A stretch of 64,000 nucleotides of DNA from Xiphias gladius (lineage: Eukaryota; Chordata; Actinopteri; Istiophoriformes; Xiphiidae): the NCBI RefSeq assembly GCF_016859285.1, contig NC_053416.1, positions 18,495,210 through 18,559,209 on the forward strand, written 5' to 3'. Below the pieces are notes generated by a model. It saw nothing but the letters and a program-made list of their open reading frames with translations. It was not told where the DNA came from and did not search any database. Positions 12,801 to 27,560 of the stretch are shown here, in pieces; the first letter of the stretch is position 1; every line of letters begins with the position of its first letter. Position numbers and translations under genes: made by a program.

Positions 12801-15800
12801 TTCTTGACTGCAGCCTTTTGTGGCATCACTTAAAGACCTTGGACTGACATCACCCTGCTGCATACAAACAAAAGCAGCCTAACATTGCTTCTGCTGTCAA
12901 TTAATGCCTGCACGCATTTCTCATAGAATGAGAAGTTGAATTTTTGGTGTTTAAATGCAGTTTGGGCCTGAATACTCAGCAGGACAAGCTGTCCTTTGGC
13001 CTGTTCAAGGCATACAACCAATCACTATGTCTGTTTTTCTCTTCAGAATTGAAATAGCTATGAATTATCTGAATTATGTTTTTCTCACATTCCGTAACTC
13101 CTCTCACTTGTCCTCCCCTTTTGTTGTGAGATTTATTCACGAGCATTGTGACATTTTAAAAGTGGATGTCACTCATAACCTCATGCTTGCCATCTCTTCC
13201 TGACATTGTGTACAAAACCAAACATGCCTAGAAAACCAAATTAAAATTTTAGTCCGTTCTCATCTATGGTAAGACATCTATTGTAAAACAAGATTAGCAT
13301 TGTCAAAATATACATGATATGAATTCAGGGTTTCCCCAAAGTAGAAATTTCTCTTGAGAAATGTGACAATCAAACCTACAAACAATGCATGTAATAGTGC
13401 AATTAATCTGCTCTTGGGAAGAGGTGTAAATGAGGCAAAGCAATGAAATCCTGGACTCCTGTTTGGATCATTTAAGGAATCTGTTTTATCTTTGGGGAAA
13501 ACTGAAGCAGTACTTTACCTCTTGAAAGCACAAAAGCTTTTCTTTGTACCCTATACAAGGGCATTTAGGTACCCTTTAATCATAACTTGATTTTGTGCCC
13601 ATACTATGTGTATGAATGAGACTGCATGAGACAGTGCAGACAGACTAGCCAGTAGGAGTCACAAGGCTGCAGCAAGGATATCATCCCTCACTGGCTTCCC
13701 ACCAACTAACCCTGAGCGTTACGTTCATTATGGCCAAGCCAGAGGCTCCACTGCTGGGGATTGAAACCATTTCTATGTAGTGGTGTGTGACAGTCTATTC
13801 CACTGTGTCGCTCAGCGTCCTTACACCACCTTACCGACTTTACTAACGCTAGCATTAGTTCCAGCCTGATAATCAAATTGAACGACTGTTTCATTTACTT
13901 GACTCTTGAATGCTGGAGCAGGCTACAGCCTTGGAACATTGTATCCTTCCTGAAAACTAAATTAGAAACCTACAGAGGTATATGGTTCCTGAATTTTGAA
14001 ATGGCCCTGAAATGGCCTTTGGGCCTTATTGGAGTCAGTCCTCTACTGTAGCCAGCAGAGCAGTGGGAGCTCCTTCTCTTGCCTTGCTCAACAGTACAGT
14101 GGTAGCTGTTACACCAGCTTTCCCATTCACATTTTCCCAGACGGTCTAAGGATTCAAACTGGCTTCCCTCCAGTCAAAAGGCCACTTCGCTAACCTCAAG
14201 GCTATTGTCACCCCTGTTATGCCCCTGTATGGCAGCAAAGTACATTCCACAGCAGTGAGGCCAGTGATGTGTTGGTGTTTCCACATTTTCATTAAAACCC
14301 TAATGGATTGAAAAAATAACTCCTGTGTCAAAAAGGCCAGACACCACTATTGTTCTGCAACAAAAATTGTTAAATAGATTGAGACCTTAAGATACGAAGC
14401 AGAAGTATGTTTGTTTTAGCTTGCTTGGGGAATATTTTATATGTGACAAATGGGTTTTTCAGTCTCATTAATTTAAGCTGCCTTCCACAGTGGTGTGGGA
14501 GGCCAGAAGTGAAATAAATTTATGAGTTATGAAAACTCAACCTCAAACTCATGGTTTCAAATTTTACCTCACATTTACATGATCAACAAATAAACAAATT
14601 ATAAGTTATCTCATTCCTCATAGTGAAGGAATAGAACCACAGTGTTCAGTGTTACTGAGTAGCTGTACTGCAGTGCTTTTTTGAAGTGCCTAGATCAAGG
14701 GTAACTGCATAGAAAAAGAGGGGAATTGTAGTTTTCTTCTTTTGGGTTTGTCCACACAGATTCAGCAAGCTTATGTTCAAAACCAGCTTCAGTAACTGCT
14801 GCTACTGCTGTCCCAGCAACTATCTGCTTACAACATTCACAGCTCTCTCACACTCAACTTTCAAAGCACCGTTTTTTAGTCAGAATTACCAAAATGACCC
14901 ATCAATGATAAATGTGTCTTGAACTAATCATGAGTCACTTAACTGATTCATGAATGAATCATTAATAAGTTACACTTTAATGCAAGCAAATGATAACAGT
15001 TACACATAATTCAAACCGATGAATCCATTTTAATCTGCTCTGGTTTATTGATGTAGTCAGACCTGCGTTGCACATTTCACTAAATATTTTTGTTTCTTGA
15101 CCTAACAGTTAACTGTGTTTAGTATGCCAATGTAAACCAGTTTACTAGTGCTGAAATAAATATTAGTGTTGAAAAAAAACCTTTTTGGCCATTCTAATTA
15201 TCTAAACTACAGCTGAGATCACAGCTGCTATCTCGCAGAGACTACTGTGCTGCAGCCTCATCAACAATAGAGTAAGTTTTAATATTGATGACATTATAAA
15301 AAGCATTATAATGATTTCATTTTGTCAGAGGCAAGTAAAAAGTCTTAGTGAAGTATTTAATAGACGTGTCACTGCACAGTGATCAAGAATGTAAGAGAAG
15401 CAGTTTTCTAATGCTTTTATTGTGAAAATAATACATTTGAAAACTAAAAATGAAAGACTCAAAACAGAAGAATATGCCACCCCATTGACAAACGGCATAT
15501 CTACTGTATTGTTTTCACTTGTTTTAAGTCAGTACTTGTTTCTCATTAAATTACAATATACCATTTACCCCTCTGTGTCAATACTTTATACACACAGTTT
15601 CCTGTTAACAGACTGAGAAAAAGAAGGAAAGGGAAAAGGAAATCTTTTTGTTCATCCTCCCACTGAAATGTTTCCCCCTTTTTTGGATATGCTCTCTGAT
15701 TTCTTATGTCCTGTTCTGTCTTGACCTGTATTCTTTCTGACCCCATCCACCTTAATCTGCTGTGACTGACTTCATCAAGACTTTTCCTTTTTTTCTTTAA

Positions 15801-17000
15801 AGTACCTCTTCTTCCTGTAGTCTCTTTATAATCTCTTTCCCTCGTCAAACCTAAATTTCTTCTTTTACTATCTTCTTCCTGCTAGCTTTTCTTCTCCATC
15901 TCTGGCCCTTTTCTGAGTCAGTTCATGCTGAACAGCTTAGTCAGTACTCAAAAAAAAAAAAGACATTATAAACAAAACCTTGGCAGGGGATAGTGATAGT
16001 TCTCTGCCGAATCCCCCTTGTTTCTCTCTTTCCATCCAACCAGAGAAAACGCAGCCAGGAAAAAGTCAGGCTTTATGCCCACCCATCATCACTCCCTCCC
16101 ATCATTTTTTCTCCTCCCATCTTTGGGCAGATCTTTTTTTTTTTTGCAGACTTTATCACATCCTCTAATCTCTGTGTGGAGCACAGCTTGGATTTAAAGC
16201 AAACAAAGGTAGGTTTTAAACTATAGGTCCCTGAAGATATGTTTATTATGGGCCATGCACAATCGTTCTTCTCTTCTACTGTTTACCTGGTACCAGGTTA
16301 TCAAGAACCACATAGCATAGTGTGTGATCAATAGCAGTATCAGGAGATTGCAACAATGCTTTACCTTCTCTTCGTTAATCTATTCATCACACAGGAGGCT
16401 TCTTTACAGTTAATTCCAACTTTATTTCAATATCGTCCATTATATGTTAAACTCTAAAATGAAGGTCCAACATTTATTAGAATTTAGTTAACTGAGAGCA
16501 TCTAACTGCACACTATGTTATGGAGCAGGTAAAACACACAGCTGTATTTTATGTTTTTCTTAAAAGTCATTTAAACCAGGCATCTCACGTTCTAAACTTA
16601 CTTACACTTGACTATACAGGTAGATTTGCTTGTTGTAACCTGTTAACTTCAAACTTTGTACTTAACATTATTGTAAACCACAGCACTCCATAAACTTCTT
16701 GCCTTCCAGGCTGCCACTCGTTTCAGTTCATTCCAGTAGAAAATGAATCAGCAGAGATTTGACACTCGCTTGAGACAGATAATCTCTGACACTGAACAAT
16801 TTCCTCACTTTGCTCTTTATCATTCATTTTTGTTAAAGTAGCATTATAGCTGTATTGTACTGTAGATATGAGCAGGGAACATTTTCAAAACTCTCCTTGG
16901 TGGTGCATTCAAGGACACCCATGACATCCAAGAATTGATAGCTACGTTGTCAGAAGAGCAACACTGGCAGATTAACGAAATGCAAACAGACACACTGTGA
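9810..17000. other. Intergenic spacer between pafah1b2 and tagln 3' ends
   Basis: About 7 kb of AT-rich DNA with no supportable exon. Open frames are short, overlap on both strands and match no family I know. The only recognisable content is the SINE relic near 14.1 kb, a weaker tRNA-like stretch near 13.7-13.8 kb, and pyrimidine-rich sequence near 15.6-16.1 kb. Confidence 0.55.
14040..14215 (-). repeat. Degenerate tRNA-derived SINE
   Basis: On the minus strand the first part reads as a tRNA-like head, with a decayed A-box region (GGTTAGCGAAGTGG) and a B-box-like AGTTTGAATCC. It is followed by GTCTGGGAAAATG and a tail containing TTGAGCAAGGC. This order matches a fish SINE I know from memory, in which a GGTTCGAATCC B box precedes GGCTGGGAAAAT. 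The boundaries are approximate. Confidence 0.55.
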
Positions 17001-17620
17001 AAAAGAAATATGGATTTAGTTGTTTCATCCATTAAAAAAGTGTCCATGAATGCACCAAAAGGTAGAGCTATGAAAAGAGTTCCCAACTGCATTACCAAGT
17101 TGTAGCTATAATGTAATAATTTAGCTGTTAAAATAAAGGAAACTTAATGTTGAATGTGATGGATTTCTTTTCTCAAGGAAGTTACAAGTCTATGCAAGTT
17201 GATTTTAAAACAGTGGATAACTGGAAGGTAAGCAATGTAAAATCCTATGGTTTGCAGAAATGAAAACCAAATTTGCTTTTAAGGTAGTGAGTTAGAACAT
17301 GCCAAACAACTGTAATGATTCTTTAAGAAAAAACATTATTTACAAGGGGGCCTAGCAGAGTGTAGTCGTAAGTAAAATGCTCTGTCTAATTACTTTTAAG
17401 GTATCTATTTCTGTCTGTTTCCTCAACGTGTAACGTGTGATGTATATGTGCACATGTTCCTGTCGGTCCCTGTTTTGGTCCAGTTTAGTCTTGAAAGCAG
17501 TCAGGTCACATTTCTCCTGATGGCCAAGGTAAGAGTCAGAGTTTCTCCATCCTTTCCGACTGGCCTTTCAGAGGACAGAGGGAGGAGTGTATTGGAGGAG
17601 GGTTTAAGCACTGCATGGGT

Positions 17621-18634
<1,014 letters not shown>

Positions 18635-18641
18635 GCTGATC

Positions 18642-21600
18642 CTGTTGGGAGGGAAAGTTAATGTTCGATGGGAAAGTAGCTCAGCAAACTCTACTCCTTG
18701 GCAGCGTATTGTGACATTTTCAATATGGATATTTAATAGATGTAAAAACATTCACATTCAAATCCCTACACTGCTCACACCCACACTCTTGGCCTGCATT
18801 CAGAACAAACAGGATTTTAGTCACTCTCTTCCTGATGCGTGCATGTGTGCATGAATGTGTTTCAGTTGTGTGTTCTGTTTTTTGTCAGCTCCTATTAGTC
18901 TCAAATTTTCAGACTGAGTGAGCTATTGAGCAAATTTTAGCTGGTCCTCACTTCTTCAAGGGGCTGTTTTATTTTTCAGACATTGGTTAGGTAAGGTTGA
19001 AAATTGATTGAAGTCAAGGTTAGGGTAAGTATTGAAATTAGTACTGATGGTTAAAGGAACAGTTTGACGCTTTGGGAAATACGATTATTCAGATTCTGAC
19101 GGTGATTCAGATGAGAATATACGAGAAGCTGATACCTCTCTAATGTCTGTGTGTTAAATATGAATCTATAGCCGGTTAGCTTAGCTTAGCACAAAGAATA
19201 GATATAAGGGGAAAAAGCTAGCCTGGCTTGGTCCAACAGCAACAAAGTTAGCTAACCAGCGACTCTAAAGTTCACAATTTAACACGATATATCATGTTTA
19301 TTTTAGTAAGTACAAAAACCAAAGTGTAAAAATTGTGATTTTACAGTTCAGTTTTTGTATGGATTAGATAAATAACCTATTATATATTAATAAGTGAGCT
19401 TTACCGATGCGTGTAGGTGTTTAAATTACCTTTTGACAGAGCGAGTCTCATATTCAACAGAGAGATGTGACAGTGGCATCAATCTCCTCATCTAACTCTC
19501 TACCAGAAAGCGAATAAGTGTGTTTCCCCAAATGTCAAACCAATAATTTAAGGCAAGAATTAGGAGACATGGACGATAGTCATAGAAGAGTCGAGGACAG
19601 AGGTGTATGTGTGTGTCTGCTTTTCTGTAATACAGCAGAGCACATTTAATCCTCCTCTTTGTTAATCATAATGATAATATGTGCACATTTTCTCACATTA
19701 GTAAACAGTCACAGCATGAAGGGTTTTATTTCCATTATCCAGACCATGTCAGTGTCATTATTTTATATTTTGTACATGGAAATTGGAAGCACTTAATGTC
19801 TTGAGGAATTAAACCCTGCCGTTCTCTGTTAATAATTATGCTTGGCCTATCTCACTTATTAATGCAGAGTGAGCTTCCTGTTAGCTTCAGCAGAACTGCC
19901 CCGCTCCCTGCATCCTGTTTGCTAATTCAGCTGTCACTTCCTTCCTCCCTCCCTGACAAAGGTAGCTATGTATATACAGGACTCTAAACAAAACAACACA
20001 CTGCTGCTCACTATGGAAACGGCCTTTATGCAAAAAACAGCTTTAAGCTGTTGAAGTGTGAAAGCATGGGACGGAATGTGATGTGGTTAATGCTTTTACA
20101 GATCGTAATCACTGAATTGCACATTTCTGAACGTCTTAGAAAGTAGATAACATATGATGATGTATATAGCTGATAGGGAACTCCCCCTGCTCTTACTTTT
20201 CTTCGCTTCCTGCCCAAGTATGTTTGCAGAAATGCACACAATTTGGTATATACAGTATGTGTTCTGCAAATATAGTGAAACCACATATTTTTTGCATTGT
20301 GAAAGGCTGGAGATACCATGTACGACTGTGTGCTTCTGTGCAAAAATCTGTGTTTTATTTTTGTAGGCAAATCAGGTTTAATATGTGGCAAAAAGTACAT
20401 TTGTCCCTCATGGCCAGAATGCCACACCTATTACATCCCTTGCAAAACAGGGACTTGTCAGTCTTACAAAGCATGTGTTGATAGTTTGACAAATCATTAT
20501 TGTCTCTAACAGCTCCACACTGGAGCCCTAGCTGCTGTAGATGACACTTGTGTCTCTGTTTATCGTCTGAGGTTGCAGTGGCTAAATGGGTATGTGGAGG
20601 AGAAGCGTCTTCCGGTCCATTAAGTTGTTTCGAAACCAGTTTGCTAAAGCAACAAGGGTGAAGTAAATATCCAAACATCTGAACTTTTGAACAGTCTCTT
20701 TCTCAATCAGAAGAGTTCCGCCTTTGTTTCCGTCTGTACTGGCACGCCCAGAGAACATCTAGTAGCTGCAAACGTCAGGACTTATCTCTGCATGCACCGA
20801 ACGATGAAGGACGATAAAGTCAAGACTTCTTCAGATTAAGCCTAAGTCTAACTTGCGCTTTGATCTGAGAACTAAACATGTAAATCCCTGCATTGCAGGA
20901 CTGATTTTTACTGTGAAATTGGTTGTAAAGTAGACTCCAAACAGACACAGCAGGGCGAGCTATCCAAGCAAAGTGTATGTACAGGTGTTCGGGTGTGTGT
21001 TTTGGAAGATTATGTAGAGCAATGCACTTTAAAAATCAACTGGGAGTGGCCTTGTAGTTACTGGGAACATGTTGTAATCATGGAGTCACAGCTACATCCC
21101 GCCACAAAAACCAGGATGTCGATAATGGACGTGTGCTGCTCGAGGTTACTGAGGTGATTTCTAAATGTGGAAAATAAGTATCATAAATCACTTGCTTGCA
21201 TTGCTCATATATGCTCTGGCAAAGAGATAACTACAGTAGCACATTTTCTTTTCCAATCAATATACTTCACATTTCTGTCCTGCAGTTGTTAAGCAATAGT
21301 TATTATTCTTTGCTCTGTGGACTTCAGTGTTCAGTACGTCACCTCACACCAAATTAGCTTTCTTGCTTCTGTAATGTTACTGTTTAACTGCGGTTACCTA
21401 TTTTCTCACCGTATATAACTTACAGGACATATTTTTACACTGACATGTCTAATAGTTTGTCATAAATGGTCTCACTGTTCAGCTAGTATTTGTTTCAAGT
21501 CAAAACCCCTCAGCTGCAGGATAAATCACACAGTAAGAATAAGAGTTTTTTATTTATCTTTTATTTTTACCATTATCATTCAAAACAATAGTAGATTGAA

Positions 21601-22867
21601 AAAACTACTGCATAATGATATAACTGACTCATTAAATTACCATTTTTAACCTTCAGTAACGCAGGAGTCTTGGCATACTTGAGCTTTTCCATTAATCCTC
21701 TGCTTTACCTTTACACAGGGGCACTTTTTAATACTGCTTTTCTGAGAAACCCTTCCCTCCGTGTTGGCCCACTCATCAGCTCCCATGTGCCATTTGAGGG
21801 TTAAGTGTCTTACTCAGATGCAACTCTGGTTGTTACGGTTATATTCATCATCCTCATCCCCCGCCCAAATTCTTAAACTTTTGTATCATAGTAAATTACA
21901 TCCATCCGCTTCAAGATTTTTCACATCTTTCTTGCTGTTGCATAAAACTACATCATCAGTACTTACTTTTTACAATTTAACAGCAACTCAACCAACTGAA
22001 ATCTGATTAGTGACTGATTTAGTTCCAAAAGAGACTAAAAGGTTGTTCTGAAACCTTTGTGATATGAACATAATGGATCATCATGGAACATCTAAAAGGA
22101 TGAAGTCGTGCACATGATTATTTCTAACAGAGGACATGACCGTGTTCACCTTTGTTCTGCACAATCCCAGCTGCTGCTGAACCACACTGTTATTTCAATG
22201 CTCCTTAGTTTACCTTGTCACTGAGGATAGCAAGAACAGCCCAGACACCACCTAAATTCACAGTTTTTAAGTTATCTCACAGTTGGAAGCACTCTTGCAC
22301 ATAAAACCTCACCTTGGCCTATAAATGTGACACATGTAACAGACACGTGCAGAGTTTTACCGCCATATCCTGAATGGGCAGTCTGGTGTTCAGAGCATAT
22401 ATCAACGTAGAAAATTACATATTATTAGACAGTACTGGCTACATGTCGAAGGGTCTCTGATGTGATATTTGTCCGGGGCCGAACCTGTTAACATTCCCTG
22501 AAACTGTGAGGCCTCACATTTTGCCGTGAGCACTAGTGAAGAGAGCTGAGAGCTGACAGGTAGATAAGAAGGAGGATTTCATAACTCAAGAATTTACAGA
22601 CTAGTGGGTCATTCACAGGTTATCTAATCTACACAGAAAGAATTAAACTTTAACTGAGCACTCAGTCTTGTCTCTGCCTGATCAAACATGAGCTAGAGAG
22701 ACGGAGAGAGCGAGCGAGGGTGGGGTGTGACACATTATACTTCTTTTTTTTTTCATGTTTCCTGCACAGAGTCAGCCACAAGCTTAACAAAGCACCAAAG
22801 AAATCTGCCAGTGAGAATCTACAAAACTGAGATTGATGAATGAGGCCAAAGGAGAAATGTTACTTAC
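18642..22867 (-). other. tagln: tagln intron 1
   Basis: A 4.2 kb intron between the non-coding first exon and the coding exon with the ATG, as in mammalian TAGLN. It holds one terminal-inverted-repeat element (19051-19552) and otherwise AT-rich unique sequence. Short open frames near 20.1-20.6 kb overlap on both strands and have no recognisable content. Confidence 0.6.
19051..19552. mobile_element. Terminal-inverted-repeat element, common percomorph family (copy 1)
   Basis: The left end TTAAAGGAACAGTTTGACGC is mirrored at the right end by the reverse complement of CCCCAAATGTCAAACCAATA. The interior has the familiar GCCGGTTAGCTTAGCTTAGC and GCTAGCCTGGCT blocks. A second, more diverged copy lies at 62294-62865. 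No coding capacity. Confidence 0.7.
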
Positions 22868-22985
22868 TTGGTGTAGTAGCTTTCAGGTGAGTACAGGTGG
22901 GTTTGGGCTTGCGTTGCTGTGTTCCTCGTGTCGCTCCCCTTCTTTCTTACAACGCAGTGCAGAGTGCTCTGTAGAGGAGTGCCAG
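22868..22985 (-). other. tagln: tagln non-coding exon 1 (5' end approximate)
   Basis: A strong donor, CACCAA|GTAAGT, ends the exon at 22868. A TATA-like ATATATTT on the minus strand at about 23013-23020 would place initiation near 22985. The structure (untranslated first exon, 4 kb intron, ATG seven bases inside exon 2) is that of transgelin genes. Confidence 0.6.
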
Positions 22986-23010
22986 TAGAAATACAGCAAA
23001 CACCCTTGTC

Positions 23011-23020
23011 TGAAATATAT
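23011..23020 (-). promoter_or_regulatory. tagln: TATA-like box, tagln
   Basis: Minus-strand ATATATTTCA lies about 30 bp upstream of the inferred start and 150 bp upstream of the first splice donor. This is appropriate spacing for a TATA-dependent muscle promoter. Confidence 0.4.
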
Positions 23021-23140
23021 GACTTCACCACATTCAACAGAAAGAGGGAGCAAAAGAGAGATACGCCTTAAGGTCCTCTTATTTCACTCTATGACCCGCC
23101 CCTCTGCTCTTTCTCTTTTTCCTCACTCAAATTGTAATTC

Positions 23141-23150
23141 CTTATTTAGG
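23141..23150 (-). promoter_or_regulatory. tagln: CArG-like SRF site, tagln promoter
   Basis: Plus strand CTTATTTAGG (minus CCTAAATAAG) differs from CC(A/T)6GG by one base and lies about 155 bp upstream of the inferred start. Mammalian SM22 promoters depend on SRF-bound CArG boxes at about this distance. Function here is inferred from motif and position. Confidence 0.45.
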
Positions 23151-24519
23151 AGAAGGACGGGAAGGAAAAAGAAGACATGTGACTGGAGAGTTTGGTGTGG
23201 TCACTGAAAAGAATTCTCCAAATTTCTCCCTCTACCGCTAAAGTACAAGACAGGATTAGGAGGAAAGGAGAGACAGATGATAAAATCCTCGAGCACATTG
23301 AAGTTTCTGGAAGCACAGGAAGGGAGTTACAGTAATTAGAGAGCGGTGAAGCACATGTAGGAGATCATTTAATGCCTTAATTCAAGCGCGTGACGTTTGC
23401 AGTCTCTCAAATATGTCTGAAACTGAAACAGGCAGCAGGCAGCTGTGGAATGTAAACCCCTCCTCTCTGTTGAGTTTCATGTCAGGACACAACAGAGAGG
23501 AAGGAACAGGTCATGACACATCACAACATTTTTTCCTATGAGTTGAAAATGTAAATCCATGAGATAATGGAAGTGACTCTTGTGCCTGTGCACAATTTCA
23601 GTACAGAAGCTACAGCTGTCCATCCAAGTTGTTTCTATGACGACAAGCCGAGACACTCCCTCCGAGGCATTCCAACCATGTCAGCCCCAACAACGGGAGC
23701 AAGCCAGGACCTGGCGGGCCTTTGGGGTGAGACGATGACATCAGACGTGAAAACACTGTGAGGACTTGGCAATGTATGAAGTCATCGACTGAGCCCATGA
23801 GTCATGAAAGTGTAGGTGTTAAGAACTGCTGGAACATGGTTATGTCAGCCATGTTTTGTGTCATCTCAACAGCAGAACACCCAGTTATGATATCTAGCCA
23901 CCGGGACATCTACTGGGTTAATGAGCACAACCTTAAAGGTGGTTTCATTGCAGTAGAATATTTCCTCTTTCATGCACACAAATACTGTATCTGCATGAGA
24001 GTTCAGGTCAGCTGCCATTCATTGTTTGAGTTTGATTGAATTTCAGTTGTAAGTAGATAATATAGGATGTTATCAAGCGAAAGTCGACTTCGAGATAACA
24101 AAAAATGCAGAGGAACAGGAACATGTAATGACGACTTTATCCACTTTTCTTTGTTTGTAGGGCTCTACAGTAAAGCAGAAGTAGTCCTTTGGTATGGGAG
24201 ATTTAATTGCCTAAATTTAAAAAAATGAATAAATAAATTATCCTACCCTGTGTCAGACAACACTGAAATGCACTACACCCCTTTTTCTGTGTTGTAATTT
24301 GATTTTAACCTGGCATGGGCAACTCATTTCATAGTGAAAAAGAAAAAAAATTGTTTTTTTGCATGCATAAAAAAAAAACATAGAACAATTTGTATTGTAT
24401 TTCTTTGTATGATTTTTTTAATCAAGCCCTTTTAAATCCTACATACTTTAGACTTTACCATTTTACTTAAGGGTCAGTTTTGATTATTATTTTCTATACA
24501 GGACCCTTTGGCTTTTAAA

Positions 24520-24736
24520 TTGTCAGAAATCATTTAAAAATGTTGACTGAAATGAAGATGCCAGAACCCAAGAAGACAAAGAAAAAGAAAAACATTCAAA
24601 CGTGAGGAGCAGGAACCAAGGAATTTTTGGCATTTTTTCTTTAAAAAAATGATATAAACAAATAATATCAAAACTGTTGCATATTAATTTTCTGTCAGTT
24701 GACGAAATTACTAATCAACAAATAGTCTCAGCTCCG
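24520..24736. repeat. Interspersed repeat, 'GCTGATTAATTTTCTGTC' family (copy A)
   Basis: The sequence TTGCATATTAATTTTCTGTC, followed by a decayed ACTAATCAAC and AGTCTCAGCTCC, matches the end of a very common fish repeat. The block order (CAGAAATCATTTAAAAA, GAAGACAAAGAAAAAGAAAA, AGGAACCAAGGAATTTTTGGC) agrees. It runs in the opposite orientation to the copy at 59675-60010. Confidence 0.55.
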
Positions 24737-26490
24737 TTTTGATATTTGAATATCCATGACCAACAATTGTGTATGGATCCATTTTTTAAAAGCAACTATT
24801 TTGTTACAACCCTGTCTGCTATTGAGACTCATCCTTGGGTCCTAATAATGATACTCTCTTTGCCCCCGTAAATTGTCACACAAAATAAAACTTAATTTGA
24901 GCCTCACAACCTCACCTTTGCCCCCCCTCCATTTTTTTTTTTTCACAAAAAAACCTAGAAAGAAAAAGCACTGCTACAAATGAGGTTGTAATGCATTGGA
25001 AGAAAGCACTTTTACTCATATACTGTGCTTCCAATTTAAGATACTTGTACTTTACTTGTATGTATTTCCATTTGATGCTGTATTAAGATTTACATACAAG
25101 ACGTACAATAAACGTCTAATATATGATGCTTTTGTATAAATGTAACTACCCAACAGTATAAATACTAGTTAAATAAATTGTTTCACCTTGACCAGCTAAA
25201 AAATAAAATTGCTGCTTACACATTAATCCATAAACTCAGAAAAGGTACCATTGTCCGTAATGAATACTTTTACTTGTGAAGCTCTGAATCCAAGACTACT
25301 TGTAATGGAGTGTTTTTGCGCTCTGGTATTACAACTTTTATTTAAGCAAAAGCTCTCCATTGGCAACAACCCCTATCTAATGAATATACAGTGAACTGGT
25401 TGACATGGTGGCTGGGGAGTTAGAGGGATATGACATGGAGGAAAGTTTGTGTTCAACCAGATGACGGATAGCTGTGTGTGTGCGTGGGAATATGGGAAAC
25501 ATTGTCCAGCAAACCTGTAAATAGTGAAGATACACACGGATGAAAAATTCCACATGTGGGTGAGGTCTGATTGAGGCAGAAACACACTCAACACTTCTTT
25601 TTTTGCACTCTGAGAATTTTCTTGAGCCAAAGTGGTAACAGTTCATCCTTTCTGGCTTTGCATTATAACCTGTCCTGGACTTGATGGTGTCATGCCATAC
25701 CTAACATTACTCATTCTTTTTTGTGTTTAAACCTTGCATCTCCAAAATGCTATGTTTGTGGGAAGCAAGAAATCCAGCTTGTATTTGCAGCCTTTTCATG
25801 CCAGATACTGACCAGCCCCCCCTGTGAGTCTCCACAGGATGTTTCTGCACCACAGCAACATCTGGTGGCTCAGGGGGGCAGCCAGCAGCTGACATCCACT
25901 CATTGCTTCTTCCTCTGTGGTGTAGTTTTAACTCCAACGCTTTACTACAAACAAAGCAGCAATTCATTCCACACTAAGCAAGCAATGTGTTAAATTTGAT
26001 TTTTTTCCAAGGGAGGACAATTTATACTCACTGTCCTCTAGAGTCAACATCATCCAGACAACAGATTTAACAAGTTTCATTTTATTTTTCATGTAGATGG
26101 ACACACTACTGAGTGTTGATGACCCTGCTGAGAGCTGCTAATTGAAAAAGAGCTGCCCGGTGCAAGCAAAACTGTGATTTCATCGGGGTGTAGAATCTGA
26201 AGCTGTTACACCGAAAAAGAAACTTAACAGATGGAGAAGAATAATTGAGCACCAAGGGGGATCGTCAGAGAAAAGTGGTCTGGATTTTTGTTGTTTTCAG
26301 CCTCGCAATGAATATTTCAACTAAAAAACCTATTTTGGGTAAAAAAAAAACCAAAACAATATCTGATGTTCCATAAAATCTGTCTCAGTGGTTTATGACT
26401 TTTAGAGAGTTATAAATTCCCAAAGCGGAGTACGCTGCCTTTTGCAAAAAATAAATAGATAGACATATTATAACCATGCCATCAGTTCGG

Positions 26491-26857
26491 CTCTGGGGAT
26501 GGTCCGTTGGTCCAACACTTTGGTCCAGGCTGAAATATCTCAACAACTGGTGGATGGATTGCCACACAATTTGGTACAAACATTCATTTCCCCTCAGGAT
26601 GAGCTGTATTAACTTGGGTGATCCCTTAACTTTTCATGTAGCGCCTTCATCTGGTCAAAAATTTTTAACTTTTCCGATACTTTGGTTTATGACCAAATAC
26701 CTGCGATACTAATGGCAATGCCATCAACCTCAGCAGTACTGTCTGTTCAGTGCCATTGACCAAATGTTATCATGGTACCATGCTAAGCCAAGATGATGAA
26801 GATGGTAAACATCATACCTGACTATAACATGAGCATGTTAGCATTTAGCTCAAAGCA
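26491..26857. repeat. Interspersed fish repeat with TGAAATATCTCAACAAC block
   Basis: Contains GGTCCAGGCTGAAATATCTC, GGTGGATGGATTGCCACACA, CCCTCAGGATGAGCTGT, and a TTAGCATTTAGCTCAAAGCA tail. This order is familiar from a repeat that is very frequent in spiny-rayed fish. No coding frame; family class uncertain. Confidence 0.6.
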
Positions 26858-27369
26858 ACGAAAGAAGGACTGGACTCCTGTAGTAGATACTGTTTTAGAA
26901 GATCCAAAGTATAAATAGTTGGAAAGTGTAACTTGTACAGCAAAGGGAATTTAATTCGTCCATCACCTTAAAATAAATAAATCTGGTGTCAGTCAAGACC
27001 AAGAATGAACGTTTCCGTCAAATTCAAATACGACTTAATCTAAGCTGATTTTAGGCCAAAAAGAAAATAAAAATGAAAATAAACGGCAAAATGACAGGTC
27101 GTAAGATTAGGAATGCAGCTTTAGAGAGAGGGTGTCTGAGCTGATGTTATTAGCAATACATCAAGAGAAGAAAGAGGATAAAACAAGGAAGCCTGGAAAG
27201 ATACAACAACATCAGCAAATCTAATGCAGTCTTAACTAATACAACATGAGTTAACCGTTTCTATGATCTTGAGTTTCTGTTTGATAACACAAATCCAGAA
27301 AAGACGAAACACAACCACACAATCTGTTTAATTACATCTCCCTTTTTTTACATTGCCAAAAATATGGAG

Positions 27370-27560
27370 AGATTTTGTTATAGTTTTTATTTTAAACTCC
27401 ATTTTAGTCACTTTTTTTGTCAATGACATTGTATAGAGATTTAGTCACACTTATTGTTTAATGACTTAAGTTTCATCTCATCAACATCTCGTCTTTGCCA
27501 TTAGAAAAAAGTTGTGAACGAATATATTTCGTCACAGTTTTCATCAACAAAATTAACACT
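27370..27560. repeat. Probable relic of a DNA transposon with TTTCGTC-type ends
   Basis: The right end ATTTCGTCACAGTTTTCATC followed by AACAAAATTAACACTAGC resembles a common fish element with CGTCGACGAAAAT termini. The left limit is unclear and no target-site duplication was found. Confidence 0.35.

Noticed and set aside
13690..13830. Possible second tRNA-derived SINE
   Set aside because: The minus strand has a B-box-like GGTTTCAATCC, but the A-box region and boundaries are too decayed to call.
16239..16435. Minus-strand AATAAA hexamers as tagln polyadenylation signals
   Set aside because: They are 1.2-1.4 kb past the stop codon, longer than usual for this gene, and nothing else supports them, so the tagln 3' end is left open.
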